NCBI RefSeq assembly: GCF_003989665.1
Contig: NZ_RZIJ01000022.1
Coordinates: 43,626-107,625, forward strand
Origin: Azospirillum doebereinerae
Lineage (GTDB): Bacteria > Pseudomonadota > Alphaproteobacteria > Azospirillales > Azospirillaceae
Reading direction: 5' to 3'
Length of the DNA: 64,000 bases
Shown: in pieces, positions 34,018-45,363 of the stretch
How positions within the stretch are numbered: position 1 is the stretch's first letter
Layout of the letters: each line of letters starts with the position of its first letter
The notes under the pieces: generated by a model
Database searches by the model: none
The model's input: only the letters and a program-made list of their open reading frames with translations
Told to the model about the DNA's origin: nothing
Position numbers and translations under genes: made by a program

Positions 34018-35679
34018 GTGAACAACCTGTTGCAGACCCTGCGCAATCTCGGCCCCGCACGCCTCGCGGCGATCGGCGGCGTCGGCCTTTTGCTGATCGG
34101 ATTCTTCATCTATCTGACCACGCGCCTCTCCAACCCGGAGATGGAGCTTCTCTACGCCGAACTTCAGCCGACCGAGGCCGCGGCCATCGCCAAGAGCCTG
34201 GAAGCGTCCAAGATCCCCTTCACGGTGGACAAGACCGGCACGAAGATCACCGTGCCCGCCGATCAGGTCGGCCCGGTCCGCATGAAGATGGCGGCGCAGG
34301 GGCTGCCGTCCGGCGGGTCGGTCGGCTACGAGCTGTTCGACAAGTCCGAAGGCTTCGGCGCCACCAGCTTCATGCAGAACATCAACCACCTGCGCGCGCT
34401 CGAAGGCGAGATGGCGCGCACGGTGCAGACCCTCAACGGCGTGCAGAACGCGCGCGTCCACCTCGTCCTGCCCAAGCGCGAGCTGTTCGCCCGCCAGCAG
34501 AACCCGGCCACCGCCAGCGTCTTCCTCAAGCTGCGCCCCGGCGCCCAGCTCTCTCGCGAGAACATCCAGGCGATCCAGCAGTTGATCGCCGCCTCGGTGC
34601 CGAACCTGGAGCCCGGCCGCATCTCCATCGTCGACGACAAGGGCAAGCTGCTGGCGCGCGGCACCGGCAGCGACACCCCCGACGCCATGATGGCCAACGC
34701 CGAGGAGAAGAAGCAGGCCTACGAGACGCGGCTGGCCCGCGTGGTCGAGGATCTGCTGGGCCGCACGCTGGGCTACGGCAAGGTCCGGGCGGAGATCTCG
34801 GCCGACCTCGACTTCGACCGCATCACCACCAACTCCGAGATCTTCGATCCGGAAAGCCAGGTCGTCCGCTCGACCCAGACGGTCAACGAATCCAACGACA
34901 GCAGCGACCGCGATCCGCTGGCCCCGGTCACCGTGGACCAGAACCTGCCGACCGCCCAGTCCGGCAACGGGTCCGGCCCGCTGTCCTCGACCAAGTCGAA
35001 CCGCGCCGAAGAGACGATCAACTACGAGATCACCAAGACCGTCAAATCCCACGTCCGCGAATCCGGCCAGGTCCGCCGCCTGTCGGTCGCGGTGCTGGTC
35101 GACGGCACCTACCAGCTCTCCAAGGAGAATCCCCCCGCCTACCAGCCGCGCACCGAGCAGGAGATCGAGAGCATCAAGGCGCTCGTCCGCTCGGCCGTGG
35201 GGCTGGACCAGGTGCGCGGCGACACGCTGGAAGTCATCAACATGCGCTTCTGGTCGCCCGACGACGACGTCCAGAAGCCCGAGGAGCTGTTCATGGGCCT
35301 CGCCAAGGACGACGTGTTCCGCATCGCGGAGATGGTCGTGCTGGGCATCGTCGCCGTGCTCATCATCCTGCTGGTCATCCGCCCCCTGATTTCCCGCGCC
35401 TTCGAAAAGGCCGAGATGCAGGAGGAGGATGAGATGGATCGCCTGTTGACGGATCAGGCGGGCATGCCGGCCGCGCTCGCCGCGCCCACCGGCGCGCTGG
35501 CCCAGGATCTGGCGCTGGAGGCCGCCCAGGCCGACGAGGAACTGGAACAGATGATCGACATCAACCGCGTCGAGGGCCGCGTCCGTGCGTCCTCGCTGCG
35601 CAAAGTGGGCGAAATCGTCGACAAGCATCCGGAAGAGGCGGTCTCCATCCTGCGCAACTGGTTGTATCAGGAGACGTGA
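34018..35679 (+). CDS. fliF: Flagellar MS-ring protein FliF
   Basis: 553-residue MS-ring protein. TM1 at about 18-36, the ring-building motifs (ELLYAELQPTEAAAIAKSL; GSVGYELFDKSEGFG; ARVHLVLPKRELF), a long periplasmic part and TM2 at about 440-462. The cytosolic C-terminal tail (DEELEQMIDINRVEGRVRAS) normally binds FliG. The start is GTG 34018; no ATG fits. First gene of the flagellar operon, but the next gene is fliH, not fliG. Confidence 0.95.
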   Translation: MNNLLQTLRNLGPARLAAIGGVGLLLIGFFIYLTTRLSNPEMELLYAELQPTEAAAIAKSLEASKIPFTVDKTGTKITVPADQVGPVRMKMAAQGLPSGGSVGYELFDKSEGFGATSFMQNINHLRALEGEMARTVQTLNGVQNARVHLVLPKRELFARQQNPATASVFLKLRPGAQLSRENIQAIQQLIAASVPNLEPGRISIVDDKGKLLARGTGSDTPDAMMANAEEKKQAYETRLARVVEDLLGRTLGYGKVRAEISADLDFDRITTNSEIFDPESQVVRSTQTVNESNDSSDRDPLAPVTVDQNLPTAQSGNGSGPLSSTKSNRAEETINYEITKTVKSHVRESGQVRRLSVAVLVDGTYQLSKENPPAYQPRTEQEIESIKALVRSAVGLDQVRGDTLEVINMRFWSPDDDVQKPEELFMGLAKDDVFRIAEMVVLGIVAVLIILLVIRPLISRAFEKAEMQEEDEMDRLLTDQAGMPAALAAPTGALAQDLALEAAQADEELEQMIDINRVEGRVRASSLRKVGEIVDKHPEEAVSILRNWLYQET

Positions 35680-35720
35680 GACATGCACGCCGCCCGTCCT
35701 GATCCCCGGAGCCCCCGGCC

Positions 35721-36494
35721 ATGAGCGTCCGCAAGTTCCTGTTCGACGAATCCTTCGACGTGGACGCCGTCCCGCGCATGACGCACGCCGGCGACGACGA
35801 TTTCCTGCCGGAACCGGAGATCCAGCCCGAGCCCGAACCCGAATTGCCGCCCCCGCCCCCCGCGCCGACCTTCGGCGAGGCGGAGCTCGCGGCGGCGCGT
35901 GCCCAGGGCCACGCCGAGGGCTTCGCCGCCGGCAAGTCGGAGGGCACCTCGGCCGGCTACGGCAAGGGCTTCGGCGACGGGATGGTGTCCGGTCAGACCA
36001 CCGGCTACGACCGCGCCAAGGCCGAGATCGAGGCGACCGTCAACGCCCGCATCGCCAACGCGCTGGACCAGCTCGGCAACGGGGTCGCCCATCTGCTGGC
36101 GCAGAGCGAGGCGGCCAACGCCATGCGCGGCGACCAGCCGGTTCACCTCGCCCTTGCCATCGTCCGCAAACTGATGCCCGAATGGGCGCGGCGCGGCGGC
36201 ATGGTGGAGGTCGAGGGAATGGTCCGCGCCTGCCTGACCGACCTGATCGACGAGCCCCGGCTGATCGTGCGCGTCGCCGACGGCACCATGGATCTGGTGC
36301 GCGAGCATCTGGACGCGGTGGTCGCCTCGCGCGGCTTCGGGGCCAAGCTGATGGTGGTCGGCGATCCGACCATCGCGCCCGGCGGCTGCCGGATCGAATG
36401 GGCCGACGGCGGCATGGAACGCGACACCGCCCAGTTGATGTCCGAGATCGAGCAGCGCGCCGCGCGCCTGCTGGAGGCTCCGTCCGCCGTCTAA
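35721..36494 (+). CDS. fliH: Flagellar assembly protein FliH-like
   Basis: 257-residue cytosolic protein. An acidic N-terminus (residues 1-60) with a PEPEIQPEPEPELPPPPP run precedes glycine-spaced helical repeats typical of FliH (ARAQGHAEGFAAGKSEG, GYGKGFGDGMVSG). A C-terminal globular part (about 130-250) carries ALAIVRKLMPEW and RLIVRVADG. FliH regulates the FliI export ATPase; fliI is not in the window. Gap of 41 bases after fliF. Confidence 0.87.
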   Translation: MSVRKFLFDESFDVDAVPRMTHAGDDDFLPEPEIQPEPEPELPPPPPAPTFGEAELAAARAQGHAEGFAAGKSEGTSAGYGKGFGDGMVSGQTTGYDRAKAEIEATVNARIANALDQLGNGVAHLLAQSEAANAMRGDQPVHLALAIVRKLMPEWARRGGMVEVEGMVRACLTDLIDEPRLIVRVADGTMDLVREHLDAVVASRGFGAKLMVVGDPTIAPGGCRIEWADGGMERDTAQLMSEIEQRAARLLEAPSAV

Positions 36495-36532
36495 GGACGG
36501 ACGCGGATGGAAACATGGAGGTTTGAGACCAT

Positions 36533-36850
36533 ATGCCGAGCGACAACTTTTCGCTGAACGATCTGAACGCCGGCGACGGCGACGATTACGGCAGCGCCGG
36601 CGTCGCCAAGGATCTGGAGGCCGTCTACGACATCCCGGTCCAGATCTCGGCCGTGCTGGGCAAATCGACCATGCAGGTGGCGCAGCTTCTCAAGCTGGGC
36701 CGCGGCGCGGTGGTGGAGCTGGACCGCAAGGTCGGCGAGGCCATCGACATCTACGTGAACAACCGGCTCGTCGCCCGCGGCGAGGTGGTGGTGGTGGAGG
36801 ACCGGCTGGGCGTGACCATGACGGAAATCATCAAGTCGGACCGGGGCTGA
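36533..36850 (+). CDS. fliN: Flagellar motor switch protein FliN
   Basis: 105-residue C-ring protein. The SpoA/FliN domain spans about 28-100 with VYDIPVQISAVLGKSTMQV, LLKLGRGAVVELD, VNNRLVARGEVVVVEDRLGV and TEII. The short acidic N-terminal tail is normal. It forms the lower C-ring with FliM and FliG, neither of which is encoded here. Its TGA overlaps the next ATG as TGATG. Confidence 0.95.
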   Translation: MPSDNFSLNDLNAGDGDDYGSAGVAKDLEAVYDIPVQISAVLGKSTMQVAQLLKLGRGAVVELDRKVGEAIDIYVNNRLVARGEVVVVEDRLGVTMTEIIKSDRG

Positions 36851-37755
36851 TGGCCAGCACCGACACGTCCGGCTCCCAAGGCGGCGCGCGGGGCAACCCG
36901 CGCGGCCGCCCGCCCTCCCCCGGCCCGACGGCGCCGGGGCGCAGCGTCCGGCTGCGCGGCGGGCTGGACGTGGCGACGCTGGTCGGGCTGGCGGCGGCGG
37001 CGGGGGTGATCCTGGTCGCCATCACGGCGGGGGGCAGTCTGCGCGCCTTCGTCGACCCGCCCTCGCTGATGATCGTGCTGGGCGGCACGCTGGCGGTGAC
37101 GACGGCGTCCTTCTCGCTGGGCGACGTGGCGGTCGCCTGGAAGCACGCGGCCGCCGTGCTGATCCACCAGACGCTCGACCCCAAGGGCGTCGCCCGCCAG
37201 GTCCTGCTGCTGGCCGAGGCCGCGCGCCGCGCCGGGCCGGAGACCCTGAAGAACGTCCTGCCCGAGCTGCGCAGCGAACCCTTCCTGCACCGCAGCGTCA
37301 CCCTGATCACCGAGGGTCTGCCGCCCGACGTGATCGAGCGCATGCTGGCCGGCCAGGTCGAGGCCTCGGCCGGCGTCCACGGCAAGAGCGCCGGCGTGCT
37401 GCGCCGCGCCTCGGAGGTCGCGCCGGCCATGGGCCTGATCGGCACGCTGGTGGGCCTCGTGCAGATGCTGGGCAGCCTGAACGACCCCTCGGCCATCGGC
37501 CCGGCCATGGCGCTGGCGCTGCTGACGACCTTCTACGGGGCGGTGCTCGGCAACGTCGTCCTCGCCCCGCTGGCCGCGAAGGTGGAGCGGGCGGCGGAGG
37601 ACGACGCGCTGGTCAAGACCCTCTACACCATCGGCGCCGTTTCCATCGCGCGCCAAGAAAATCCGCGGCGTCTGGAGATGCTCCTGAACGCCGTTCTGCC
37701 GCCTGGAAAGCGGATCCAGTATTTCGACCGGGAAGCCCCGAGCGTGGGAGCGTAA
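36850..37755 (+). CDS. MotA-type stator subunit
   Basis: 301-residue membrane protein of the MotA/PomA family. A Gly/Pro/Arg-rich N-terminal tail (1-40) precedes four membrane segments: about 43-62, 67-87, and the pair near 190-245 with APAMGLIGTLVGLVQML and TTFYGAVLGNVVLAPLA. The cytosolic loop holds the helices that contact FliG. No motB lies beside it, so its partner is elsewhere. One-base overlap with fliN suggests coupled translation. Confidence 0.85.
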   Translation: MASTDTSGSQGGARGNPRGRPPSPGPTAPGRSVRLRGGLDVATLVGLAAAAGVILVAITAGGSLRAFVDPPSLMIVLGGTLAVTTASFSLGDVAVAWKHAAAVLIHQTLDPKGVARQVLLLAEAARRAGPETLKNVLPELRSEPFLHRSVTLITEGLPPDVIERMLAGQVEASAGVHGKSAGVLRRASEVAPAMGLIGTLVGLVQMLGSLNDPSAIGPAMALALLTTFYGAVLGNVVLAPLAAKVERAAEDDALVKTLYTIGAVSIARQENPRRLEMLLNAVLPPGKRIQYFDREAPSVGA

Positions 37756-37759
37756 GGCT

Positions 37760-39292
<1,533 letters not shown>

Positions 39293-39333
39293 CGACGGCT
39301 GATCGCGGCACCGGCTGAACGGCGGAACCACTC

Positions 39334-41511
39334 ATGGCCCTGACGGAGCACAACCCAGGCGGCGGCCCGCGCGGCGGCGCGAGCGGCAACATGGCCGCCT
39401 TCGGCGAGATGTTCACCGTCATCAAGACGTCGCTGAAGCGCGGCGACGTGGTGATGGCGATCGGCATCCTGATCGTCGTCGTCGGGCTGATCATGCCGCT
39501 GCCGGCGGTCATGCTCGACCTGATGCTGGGCATGAACATCACCATCTCGATCCTGATCCTGATGGTGGTGCTGTTCATTGAGAAGCCGCTCCAGCTCTCG
39601 TCCTACCCGACGATCCTGCTGATCACGACGCTGCTGCGCCTGTCCTTGAACATGGCCTCCACGCGCCTGATCCTGACCCAGGGCCACGAGGGCACGTCGG
39701 CCGCCGGGCACGTCATCGAGGCCTTCGCCAGCCTGGTGATGGGCGGCGACTTCGTCATCGGCGTGATCATCTACGCCATTCTGACCATCGTGAACTTCAA
39801 GGTCATCACCGCCGGCTCGGGCCGCATCGCCGAAGTGGCGGCGCGCTTCACACTCGACGCCATGCCCGGCAAGCAGATGGCCATCGACGCCGACCTCTCG
39901 GCCGGCATGATCGACGAGGGCACCGCGCGCGCGCGCCGCAAGGAGCTGGAGGACGAAAGCGCCTTCTTCGGCTCGATGGACGGCGCGTCGAAGTTCGTGA
40001 AGGGCGACGCGGTCGCCGGCCTGATGATCATGTTCATCAACATCATCGGCGGCGTCACCATCGCGGTGCTGCGCCACGACATGCCGGTGCTGTCGGCGCT
40101 CGACACCTTCACCAAGCTGACCATCGGCGACGGTCTCGTCTCGCAGATCCCGGCGCTGGTCATCTCGATCTCCGCCGGCTTCCTGGTGTCGAAGGCCGGC
40201 ATGGGCGGCTCGACCGACAAGGCGGTCGTCGGCCAGCTCACCGGCCACAGCCAGGCGCTGGCGCTGGCGGCGGGCGCCGTCGGCGTGCTGGCCCTGCTGC
40301 CCGGCATGCCGATGCTGACGCTGCTGCCGGTCGTCGCCATCGTCGGCGGCGCCGCCTGGTACCTGCCCCGGCTCCAGGCCAAGAAGGAGCAGGCCGAAGC
40401 CGAGGCGGCGGCGGCCGAGGCGGCGGCGTCGGGCCCGGGCGGCCTCGGCCCCAGCGGCGCCCAGATGGCCGACGAGCCGATCGCCACCGCGCTGGCCATC
40501 GACCTGATCCGGCTGGAGCTGGGCTACGGCCTGCTGTCGCTGATCAACCAGCCCCAGGCCGGCAGCCACCGGCTGACCGACCAGATCAAGGGGCTGCGCC
40601 GGCAGATCGCCGGCGAGGTCGGCTTCGTCATGCCCGCCGTCCGCATCCAGGACAACCTCCAGCTTCCGCCCAACACCTACATCATCCGCGTCAAGGAGAT
40701 CGAGGCCGGGCGCGGCGACATCCGGCCCAACATGCTGCTGGTGATGGACCCGCGCGGCGACGCCATGAGCCTGCCCGGCGAGCAGACGGTGGAGCCGACC
40801 TTCGGCCTGCCCGCCATCTGGATCGAGCCCGGCTACCGCGAGGAGGCCTTGTTCAAGGGCTACACCGTGGTCGACCCCTCGACCGTGGTGACCACCCACC
40901 TGACCGAGCTGATCAAGGACAACATGCCCGAGCTGCTGTCCTTCACCGAGACGCAGAAGCTGCTGGACGAGACCGACAAGGAACACCAGAAGCTGATCGC
41001 CGATGTGGTGCCGAATCAGATCACTGTGGGCGGATTGCAACGGGTGTTGCAGAATCTCCTTGCCGAACGCGTCTCGATCCGGGATCTTCCAACGATCCTG
41101 GAAGGGATATCGGAGGCGGCCAGTCAGACGCGCAGCATCACCCAGATCACCGAGCATGTGCGGTCCCGCCTTGCCCGGCAGATTTGCGACACGAACACGA
41201 ACGAGATGGGCTTCATCCCGCTCGTCACCCTGTCTCCCGACTGGGAGCAGGCGTTCGCGGAATCGCTGGTGGGGGATGGCGACGACCGGCAATTGACGAT
41301 GGCCCCCTCCCGCCTGCAGCAGTTCATCACCTCCGTCCGTCAAACCTTCGAGCGACACGCCATGATGGGCGAGACCCCCGTCCTTCTGACCAGCCCGCTG
41401 ATCCGGCCCTTCGTCCGCTCCATCGTCGAGCGGTTCCGGCCGGCGACCGTGGTGATGTCGCAGAACGAGATCCACCCCAAGGCGCGGATCAAGACGCTGG
41501 GGCAGATCTGA
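39334..41511 (+). CDS. flhA: Flagellar export gate protein FlhA
   Basis: 725-residue export-gate subunit, full length. About eight N-terminal membrane spans (to about residue 340) include the conserved LLRLSLNMASTRLIL and the FHIPEP-type loop replaced by the region FTLDAMPGKQMAIDADL. The large cytosolic domain (370-725) has the conserved segments IDLIRLELGYGLLSL, IRVKEIEAGRGDIRP and TETQKLLDE. It forms the nonameric docking ring for export substrates. 41 bases after flbD. Confidence 0.95.
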   Translation: MALTEHNPGGGPRGGASGNMAAFGEMFTVIKTSLKRGDVVMAIGILIVVVGLIMPLPAVMLDLMLGMNITISILILMVVLFIEKPLQLSSYPTILLITTLLRLSLNMASTRLILTQGHEGTSAAGHVIEAFASLVMGGDFVIGVIIYAILTIVNFKVITAGSGRIAEVAARFTLDAMPGKQMAIDADLSAGMIDEGTARARRKELEDESAFFGSMDGASKFVKGDAVAGLMIMFINIIGGVTIAVLRHDMPVLSALDTFTKLTIGDGLVSQIPALVISISAGFLVSKAGMGGSTDKAVVGQLTGHSQALALAAGAVGVLALLPGMPMLTLLPVVAIVGGAAWYLPRLQAKKEQAEAEAAAAEAAASGPGGLGPSGAQMADEPIATALAIDLIRLELGYGLLSLINQPQAGSHRLTDQIKGLRRQIAGEVGFVMPAVRIQDNLQLPPNTYIIRVKEIEAGRGDIRPNMLLVMDPRGDAMSLPGEQTVEPTFGLPAIWIEPGYREEALFKGYTVVDPSTVVTTHLTELIKDNMPELLSFTETQKLLDETDKEHQKLIADVVPNQITVGGLQRVLQNLLAERVSIRDLPTILEGISEAASQTRSITQITEHVRSRLARQICDTNTNEMGFIPLVTLSPDWEQAFAESLVGDGDDRQLTMAPSRLQQFITSVRQTFERHAMMGETPVLLTSPLIRPFVRSIVERFRPATVVMSQNEIHPKARIKTLGQI

Positions 41512-41563
41512 CGATGCGCGCCCGCTTCCTCCTCCATCCGCCTGACCGTGGGAGGCCGCGCCG

Positions 41564-42652
41564 ATGCGGCTGAAGTCCTTCCACGCCAAGAGCATGGCCG
41601 ACGCCATGCGGATGGTCCGCCAGACGCTGGGCGACGACGCGATCATCGTCGCCACGCGCGAGGAGGAAGGCGGCGGCGTGCGCGTCACGGCGGCGGTGGA
41701 GGAGGAAGACCTCCTGATCGCGCAGGAGCGCGCCCGCCAGCCGGTCAAGCCCGCCGAACCCGAAATCGACGTCGGCGAGGTCGTGGCCGACGCCCTGCAC
41801 CACCACGGCGTTCCGGCCGCCCTGGCCGAACAGCTGATCGACGCGGCCTCCGGGCTGGACACCGACGACGCCCGCCTCGCGCTCGGCTCGGCGCTCGATT
41901 CCATGTACACCTTCGCGCCGCTGCCCGACGGGCGCACGGCGGTCAAACCGCTGGTGCTGGTCGGCCCGCCCGGCGCGGGCAAGACGCTGATCGCCGCCAA
42001 GCTGGCCGCCCGCGCCGTCTTCAAGAAGCGCTCGGTCGGCGTCATCACCACCGACACGGTGCGCGCGGGCGGCGTCGACCAATTGGCCGCCTTCACCCGT
42101 CTGATGAAGCTCAAGCTGGCGACCGTCGAGGATCCCGACGCGCTGGCCGGCGCCTACGAGGTTCACCGCCGGACCGATCTGGTTCTGGTGGACACCGCCG
42201 GGCGCAACCCGTTCAATGACGACGACATGGACGACCTCCGCGCCCTGCTGTCGGCGGGCGACGTCGAGCCGGTCCTGGTCCTGCCCGCCGGGCTCGACGC
42301 CATGGAGGCCGCCGACATCGCGCTGGCCTTCAAGGCGCTGGGCGTCCGGCGCATGCTGGTGACGCGGCTGGACATGGCGCGGCGGCTGGGCAGCCTGCTC
42401 GCCATCGCCAGCCGGGCGCGCATGGCCTTCTGCGACGCCAGCGTCTCCTCCAAGGTGGCGGAGGGGCTGACGCCGCTCAACCCGCTGGTGCTCGCCCGCA
42501 TGATGATCGCGCCGGGCGAGGCCGCCGAGGACAAGACTCCCCAGCCGGCGCCACGCGGCCAACCGGCCGCCAAACCCGCTGCGAAGACCGCCGCCAAGAC
42601 CGCAACCAAGGCAAAAGCCGCCAGTTCCCCCTCGTCGAGGACCCTGCCATGA
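41564..42652 (+). CDS. flhF: Flagellar placement GTPase FlhF
   Basis: 362-residue SRP-family GTPase. N-terminal part MRLKSFHAKSMADAMRMVRQ with the family's TLGDDAIIVATRE. The G domain begins at about 128 with P-loop GPPGAGKT, then TTDTVRAGGVDQL, VDTAGRNPF and TRLDMARRLG. The C-terminus is an Ala/Lys/Pro-rich tail with KPAAK-type repeats. FlhF sets the polar position of the flagellum. It overlaps flhG by ATGA. Confidence 0.92.
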   Translation: MRLKSFHAKSMADAMRMVRQTLGDDAIIVATREEEGGGVRVTAAVEEEDLLIAQERARQPVKPAEPEIDVGEVVADALHHHGVPAALAEQLIDAASGLDTDDARLALGSALDSMYTFAPLPDGRTAVKPLVLVGPPGAGKTLIAAKLAARAVFKKRSVGVITTDTVRAGGVDQLAAFTRLMKLKLATVEDPDALAGAYEVHRRTDLVLVDTAGRNPFNDDDMDDLRALLSAGDVEPVLVLPAGLDAMEAADIALAFKALGVRRMLVTRLDMARRLGSLLAIASRARMAFCDASVSSKVAEGLTPLNPLVLARMMIAPGEAAEDKTPQPAPRGQPAAKPAAKTAAKTATKAKAASSPSSRTLP

Positions 42653-43446
42653 CCGATCCGGTGTTCCCGGCCGCCCTAAAGAACGTTCGCCCGCTGCGCG
42701 GCGCCAACGTCATCGCCGTGGCCAGCGGAAAGGGCGGTGTCGGCAAGACGTGGTTTTCGATCACGCTCAGCCACGCCCTGACCAAGGCGGGGCTCAACAC
42801 CCTGCTGTTCGACGGCGATCTCGGACTCGCCAACGTCGACATCCAGCTGGGCTTCTCGCCCCGCAACGACCTCGGCGCCGTCATCAACGGCGAGGTGACG
42901 CTGGCCAAGGCGGCCCAGCGCTTCCCCGACACCGGCTTCGACATCATCGCCGGACGCTCGGGCTCGGGCACGCTGGCGCAGTTGCCGAGCCAGCGGCTGT
43001 CCGGCCTGCGCAACGACCTGCTGGAGCTGGCCAAGAGCTACGACCGGGTGGTGATGGACATGGGCGCCGGCGTGGACCGCACGGTGCGCACCCTGTCCGG
43101 CCCGGCCGGGGTGACGCTGGTGGTGACGACCGACGAGCCGACCTCGCTGACCGACGCCTACGCCTTCATCAAGCTGACCCACGCCACCAACCCGGCGGCC
43201 GACCTGCGCATCGTCGTCAACATGGCGCAGACGGTGAAGGACGGCGAGCGGACCTACGGCACCATCCTGAAGGCCTGCCAGAACTTCCTGAAGTTCAAGC
43301 CGTCGCTGGCCGGCATCATCCGCCGCGACCTGAAGGTGCGCGACGCCATCCGCAACCAGACCCCGCTACTGACCCGCTCGCCCGCCAGCGACGCCGCCCG
43401 CGACGTCGAATCCATCGTGCAGCGGCTGCTCGCCAGCGCGAACTGA
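42649..43446 (+). CDS. flhG: MinD-like ATPase FlhG/FleN
   Basis: 265-residue ParA/MinD-type ATPase with a deviant Walker A (ASGKGGVGKTW), LLFDGDLGLANVDIQLG, and the Walker B region VMDMGAGVDR. It lacks a clear C-terminal amphipathic membrane helix of MinD length but ends in a helical VESIVQRLLAS. FlhG limits flagellar number and acts with FlhF, encoded immediately upstream with a four-base overlap. Confidence 0.92.
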   Translation: MTDPVFPAALKNVRPLRGANVIAVASGKGGVGKTWFSITLSHALTKAGLNTLLFDGDLGLANVDIQLGFSPRNDLGAVINGEVTLAKAAQRFPDTGFDIIAGRSGSGTLAQLPSQRLSGLRNDLLELAKSYDRVVMDMGAGVDRTVRTLSGPAGVTLVVTTDEPTSLTDAYAFIKLTHATNPAADLRIVVNMAQTVKDGERTYGTILKACQNFLKFKPSLAGIIRRDLKVRDAIRNQTPLLTRSPASDAARDVESIVQRLLASAN

Positions 43447-43461
43447 CGGGGCGGCCGGGCG

Positions 43462-45363
43462 ATGGGCGGCGTCCTCCCACCGGTCGCCCCGGCCGCGACG
43501 GCGCCCGCCACGGCCCCGGCCGCCGCCCCGGTCCCGGTCGGGGAGGCCACGGTGGTGGCGCTGCCGGACCGGCTCCAGGACCTCGCCCGCCCGGTGGTGC
43601 TGACCGGCACCGTGATCGGCCAGACGCCGGAAGGGCTGACGCGGATCCGCACCGCCGCCGGCGAGGTCCGGATCGACAGCCCGGTCCCGCTGCCGGCCGA
43701 CAAGCCGGTCACGCTCCAAATCACGCCGGGCCAGATCACGCCGGGCCAGGCCATTCTGGATTCGGCCGGTCAAGCCGTTCCGGGACAGGCCCCGCCCCAG
43801 GCCAAGCCGACCGCGCTGATCCTGCTGCAAAGCCTGACCACGGCGACGCCGGGCGCCGCCACCGGCACCCAGCAACCCCCGGCCCCCGCCGCGCCCACGG
43901 GAAACGCCGGCACCCCCGCCGTCATTCTGCCGACGCCGGCCGCGCCCTCCCCCCCCACCCTGCCGATGCTGACGCCGGGCGTCGTCGTGCCGGCGCTGGT
44001 GCTGGCGGCGGCCACGACGACCAAGCCGATCCAGGTGCTGACGGCGGGCGGCCCGCCGCTGCCGACGCAGCCCTCCGCGCCGGGAAACCCGGCGGCGCAA
44101 CCGCCCTCGGGAACCACTCCGGCCGCCGCTTCCGGAGCGCCCCCGGCGGCGGCCACGCCGTTGCCGCCAGGGGCCGGCGCCGCGCCGCTCGGCGGGGCGC
44201 CGATGCTCGACACGCCGGTCGAGATGGGCGGCGACGCGGCCCATCCCGGGGCCGAGACACCCACGCTCAAGCCCGCCAGCCCGTCCGCCAGCCCGGAGGT
44301 TCCCGACCTTCCGCGCGGGGCGACGCTGGCATTGCGGATCCTCACCGTCACCCCGCCTCCAGTCCAGCCCAAGCCGTCCGGCCAGCCCGACAACGGAACC
44401 GGCGGCGGAGCGGGACAGGGGCAGGGCTCCGGCGGACAGGCCCCGGCCACACCCCACCCACCCGCCGATGCGTTCGACGATTGGCCGGCCGACCTGTCGC
44501 CCGACACCCCGGTGCTGCGCGGCACGGTGGCCGGGACGACGCCGCAGGGCCAGCCGATCCTGGCGACCAAGCAGGGCATGCTCGCCCTGAACGTGCCGGC
44601 CAGCCTGCCGCAGGGCGCCAAGGTCACGGCGGCGCTGGCCGACCTCGCCCAGGCGACCCAGGCCGCCGCCCCCCTGCCGTCGGGCGAACTCGGCCCCTTG
44701 AGCGAGCGCGAATGGCCGGCGATGCGCCAGTTGATGGCGACTCTGGCGGCATCCGATCCGGCGCTGGCGCGCTCGATGCTGGCGACCATGCCGCAGCCCA
44801 ACCGCAAGCTGACGGCGGCGCTGACCTTCTTCCTGTCGGCGATGCGCGGCGGCGACGCGCAGGGCTGGTTGGGGAACGACGCCAGCTCCGCCCTGGAAAA
44901 GGGCGGCCACGGCGACCTGCTGGCCCGGCTGGACCGGGAGTTCGAGGGGCTGAAGCGCGAGGCGGCCGAACCGATGCCCGGCGACTGGCGCCCCTACACC
45001 GTGCCGATGATGGACGCCAACGGCCCCCGCCCGATCAAGCTGCACGTCCACCCGCTGAAGGGCGACGAGGAAGGCGGCGAGGGCCGGGAAAAATCCAAGC
45101 CCGGCAGCCGTTTCCTGATCGACGTGGACCTCAGCCGCCTCGGGCCCATGCAGTTGGACGGGCTGGTGCGGCCCAACCATTTCGACCTGATCCTGCGCAG
45201 CCACGTCGCCCTGCCGCCGGAGCTTCGGGTGGAGCTGATCCAGGTCTTCGCCGACAGCGTCCGCGCGCTGGGCTACACCGGCGGCCTGTCCTTCCAGTCC
45301 GGGGCCAAGAGCTGGGTGAAGCTGACCCGCGCCGGAAAGGGCGCGCTGGGAGTGTCGGCGTGA
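43462..45363 (+). CDS. FliK-like hook-length control protein (Pro/Ala-rich)
   Basis: 633-residue protein dominated by Pro/Ala/Gly-rich disorder (about 90-330). Two similar segments flank it: VVLTGTVIGQTPEGLTRIRT near 38-57 and VLRGTVAGTTPQGQPILATK near 352-371, each followed by a PVPLPADKPVTL-like strand. The C-terminal 120 residues (FLIDVDLSRLGPMQLDGLV; PPELRVELIQVFADSVRALG) resemble the FliK C-terminal domain that switches export specificity. It follows flhG by 15 bases in the flagellar operon. FliK identity is inferred from layout and C-terminus. Confidence 0.65.
   Translation: MGGVLPPVAPAATAPATAPAAAPVPVGEATVVALPDRLQDLARPVVLTGTVIGQTPEGLTRIRTAAGEVRIDSPVPLPADKPVTLQITPGQITPGQAILDSAGQAVPGQAPPQAKPTALILLQSLTTATPGAATGTQQPPAPAAPTGNAGTPAVILPTPAAPSPPTLPMLTPGVVVPALVLAAATTTKPIQVLTAGGPPLPTQPSAPGNPAAQPPSGTTPAAASGAPPAAATPLPPGAGAAPLGGAPMLDTPVEMGGDAAHPGAETPTLKPASPSASPEVPDLPRGATLALRILTVTPPPVQPKPSGQPDNGTGGGAGQGQGSGGQAPATPHPPADAFDDWPADLSPDTPVLRGTVAGTTPQGQPILATKQGMLALNVPASLPQGAKVTAALADLAQATQAAAPLPSGELGPLSEREWPAMRQLMATLAASDPALARSMLATMPQPNRKLTAALTFFLSAMRGGDAQGWLGNDASSALEKGGHGDLLARLDREFEGLKREAAEPMPGDWRPYTVPMMDANGPRPIKLHVHPLKGDEEGGEGREKSKPGSRFLIDVDLSRLGPMQLDGLVRPNHFDLILRSHVALPPELRVELIQVFADSVRALGYTGGLSFQSGAKSWVKLTRAGKGALGVSA

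Noticed and set aside
33627..34109. 160-residue minus-strand frame near fliF
   Set aside because: Overlaps fliF, lacks a ribosome site and has biased Arg/Pro composition.
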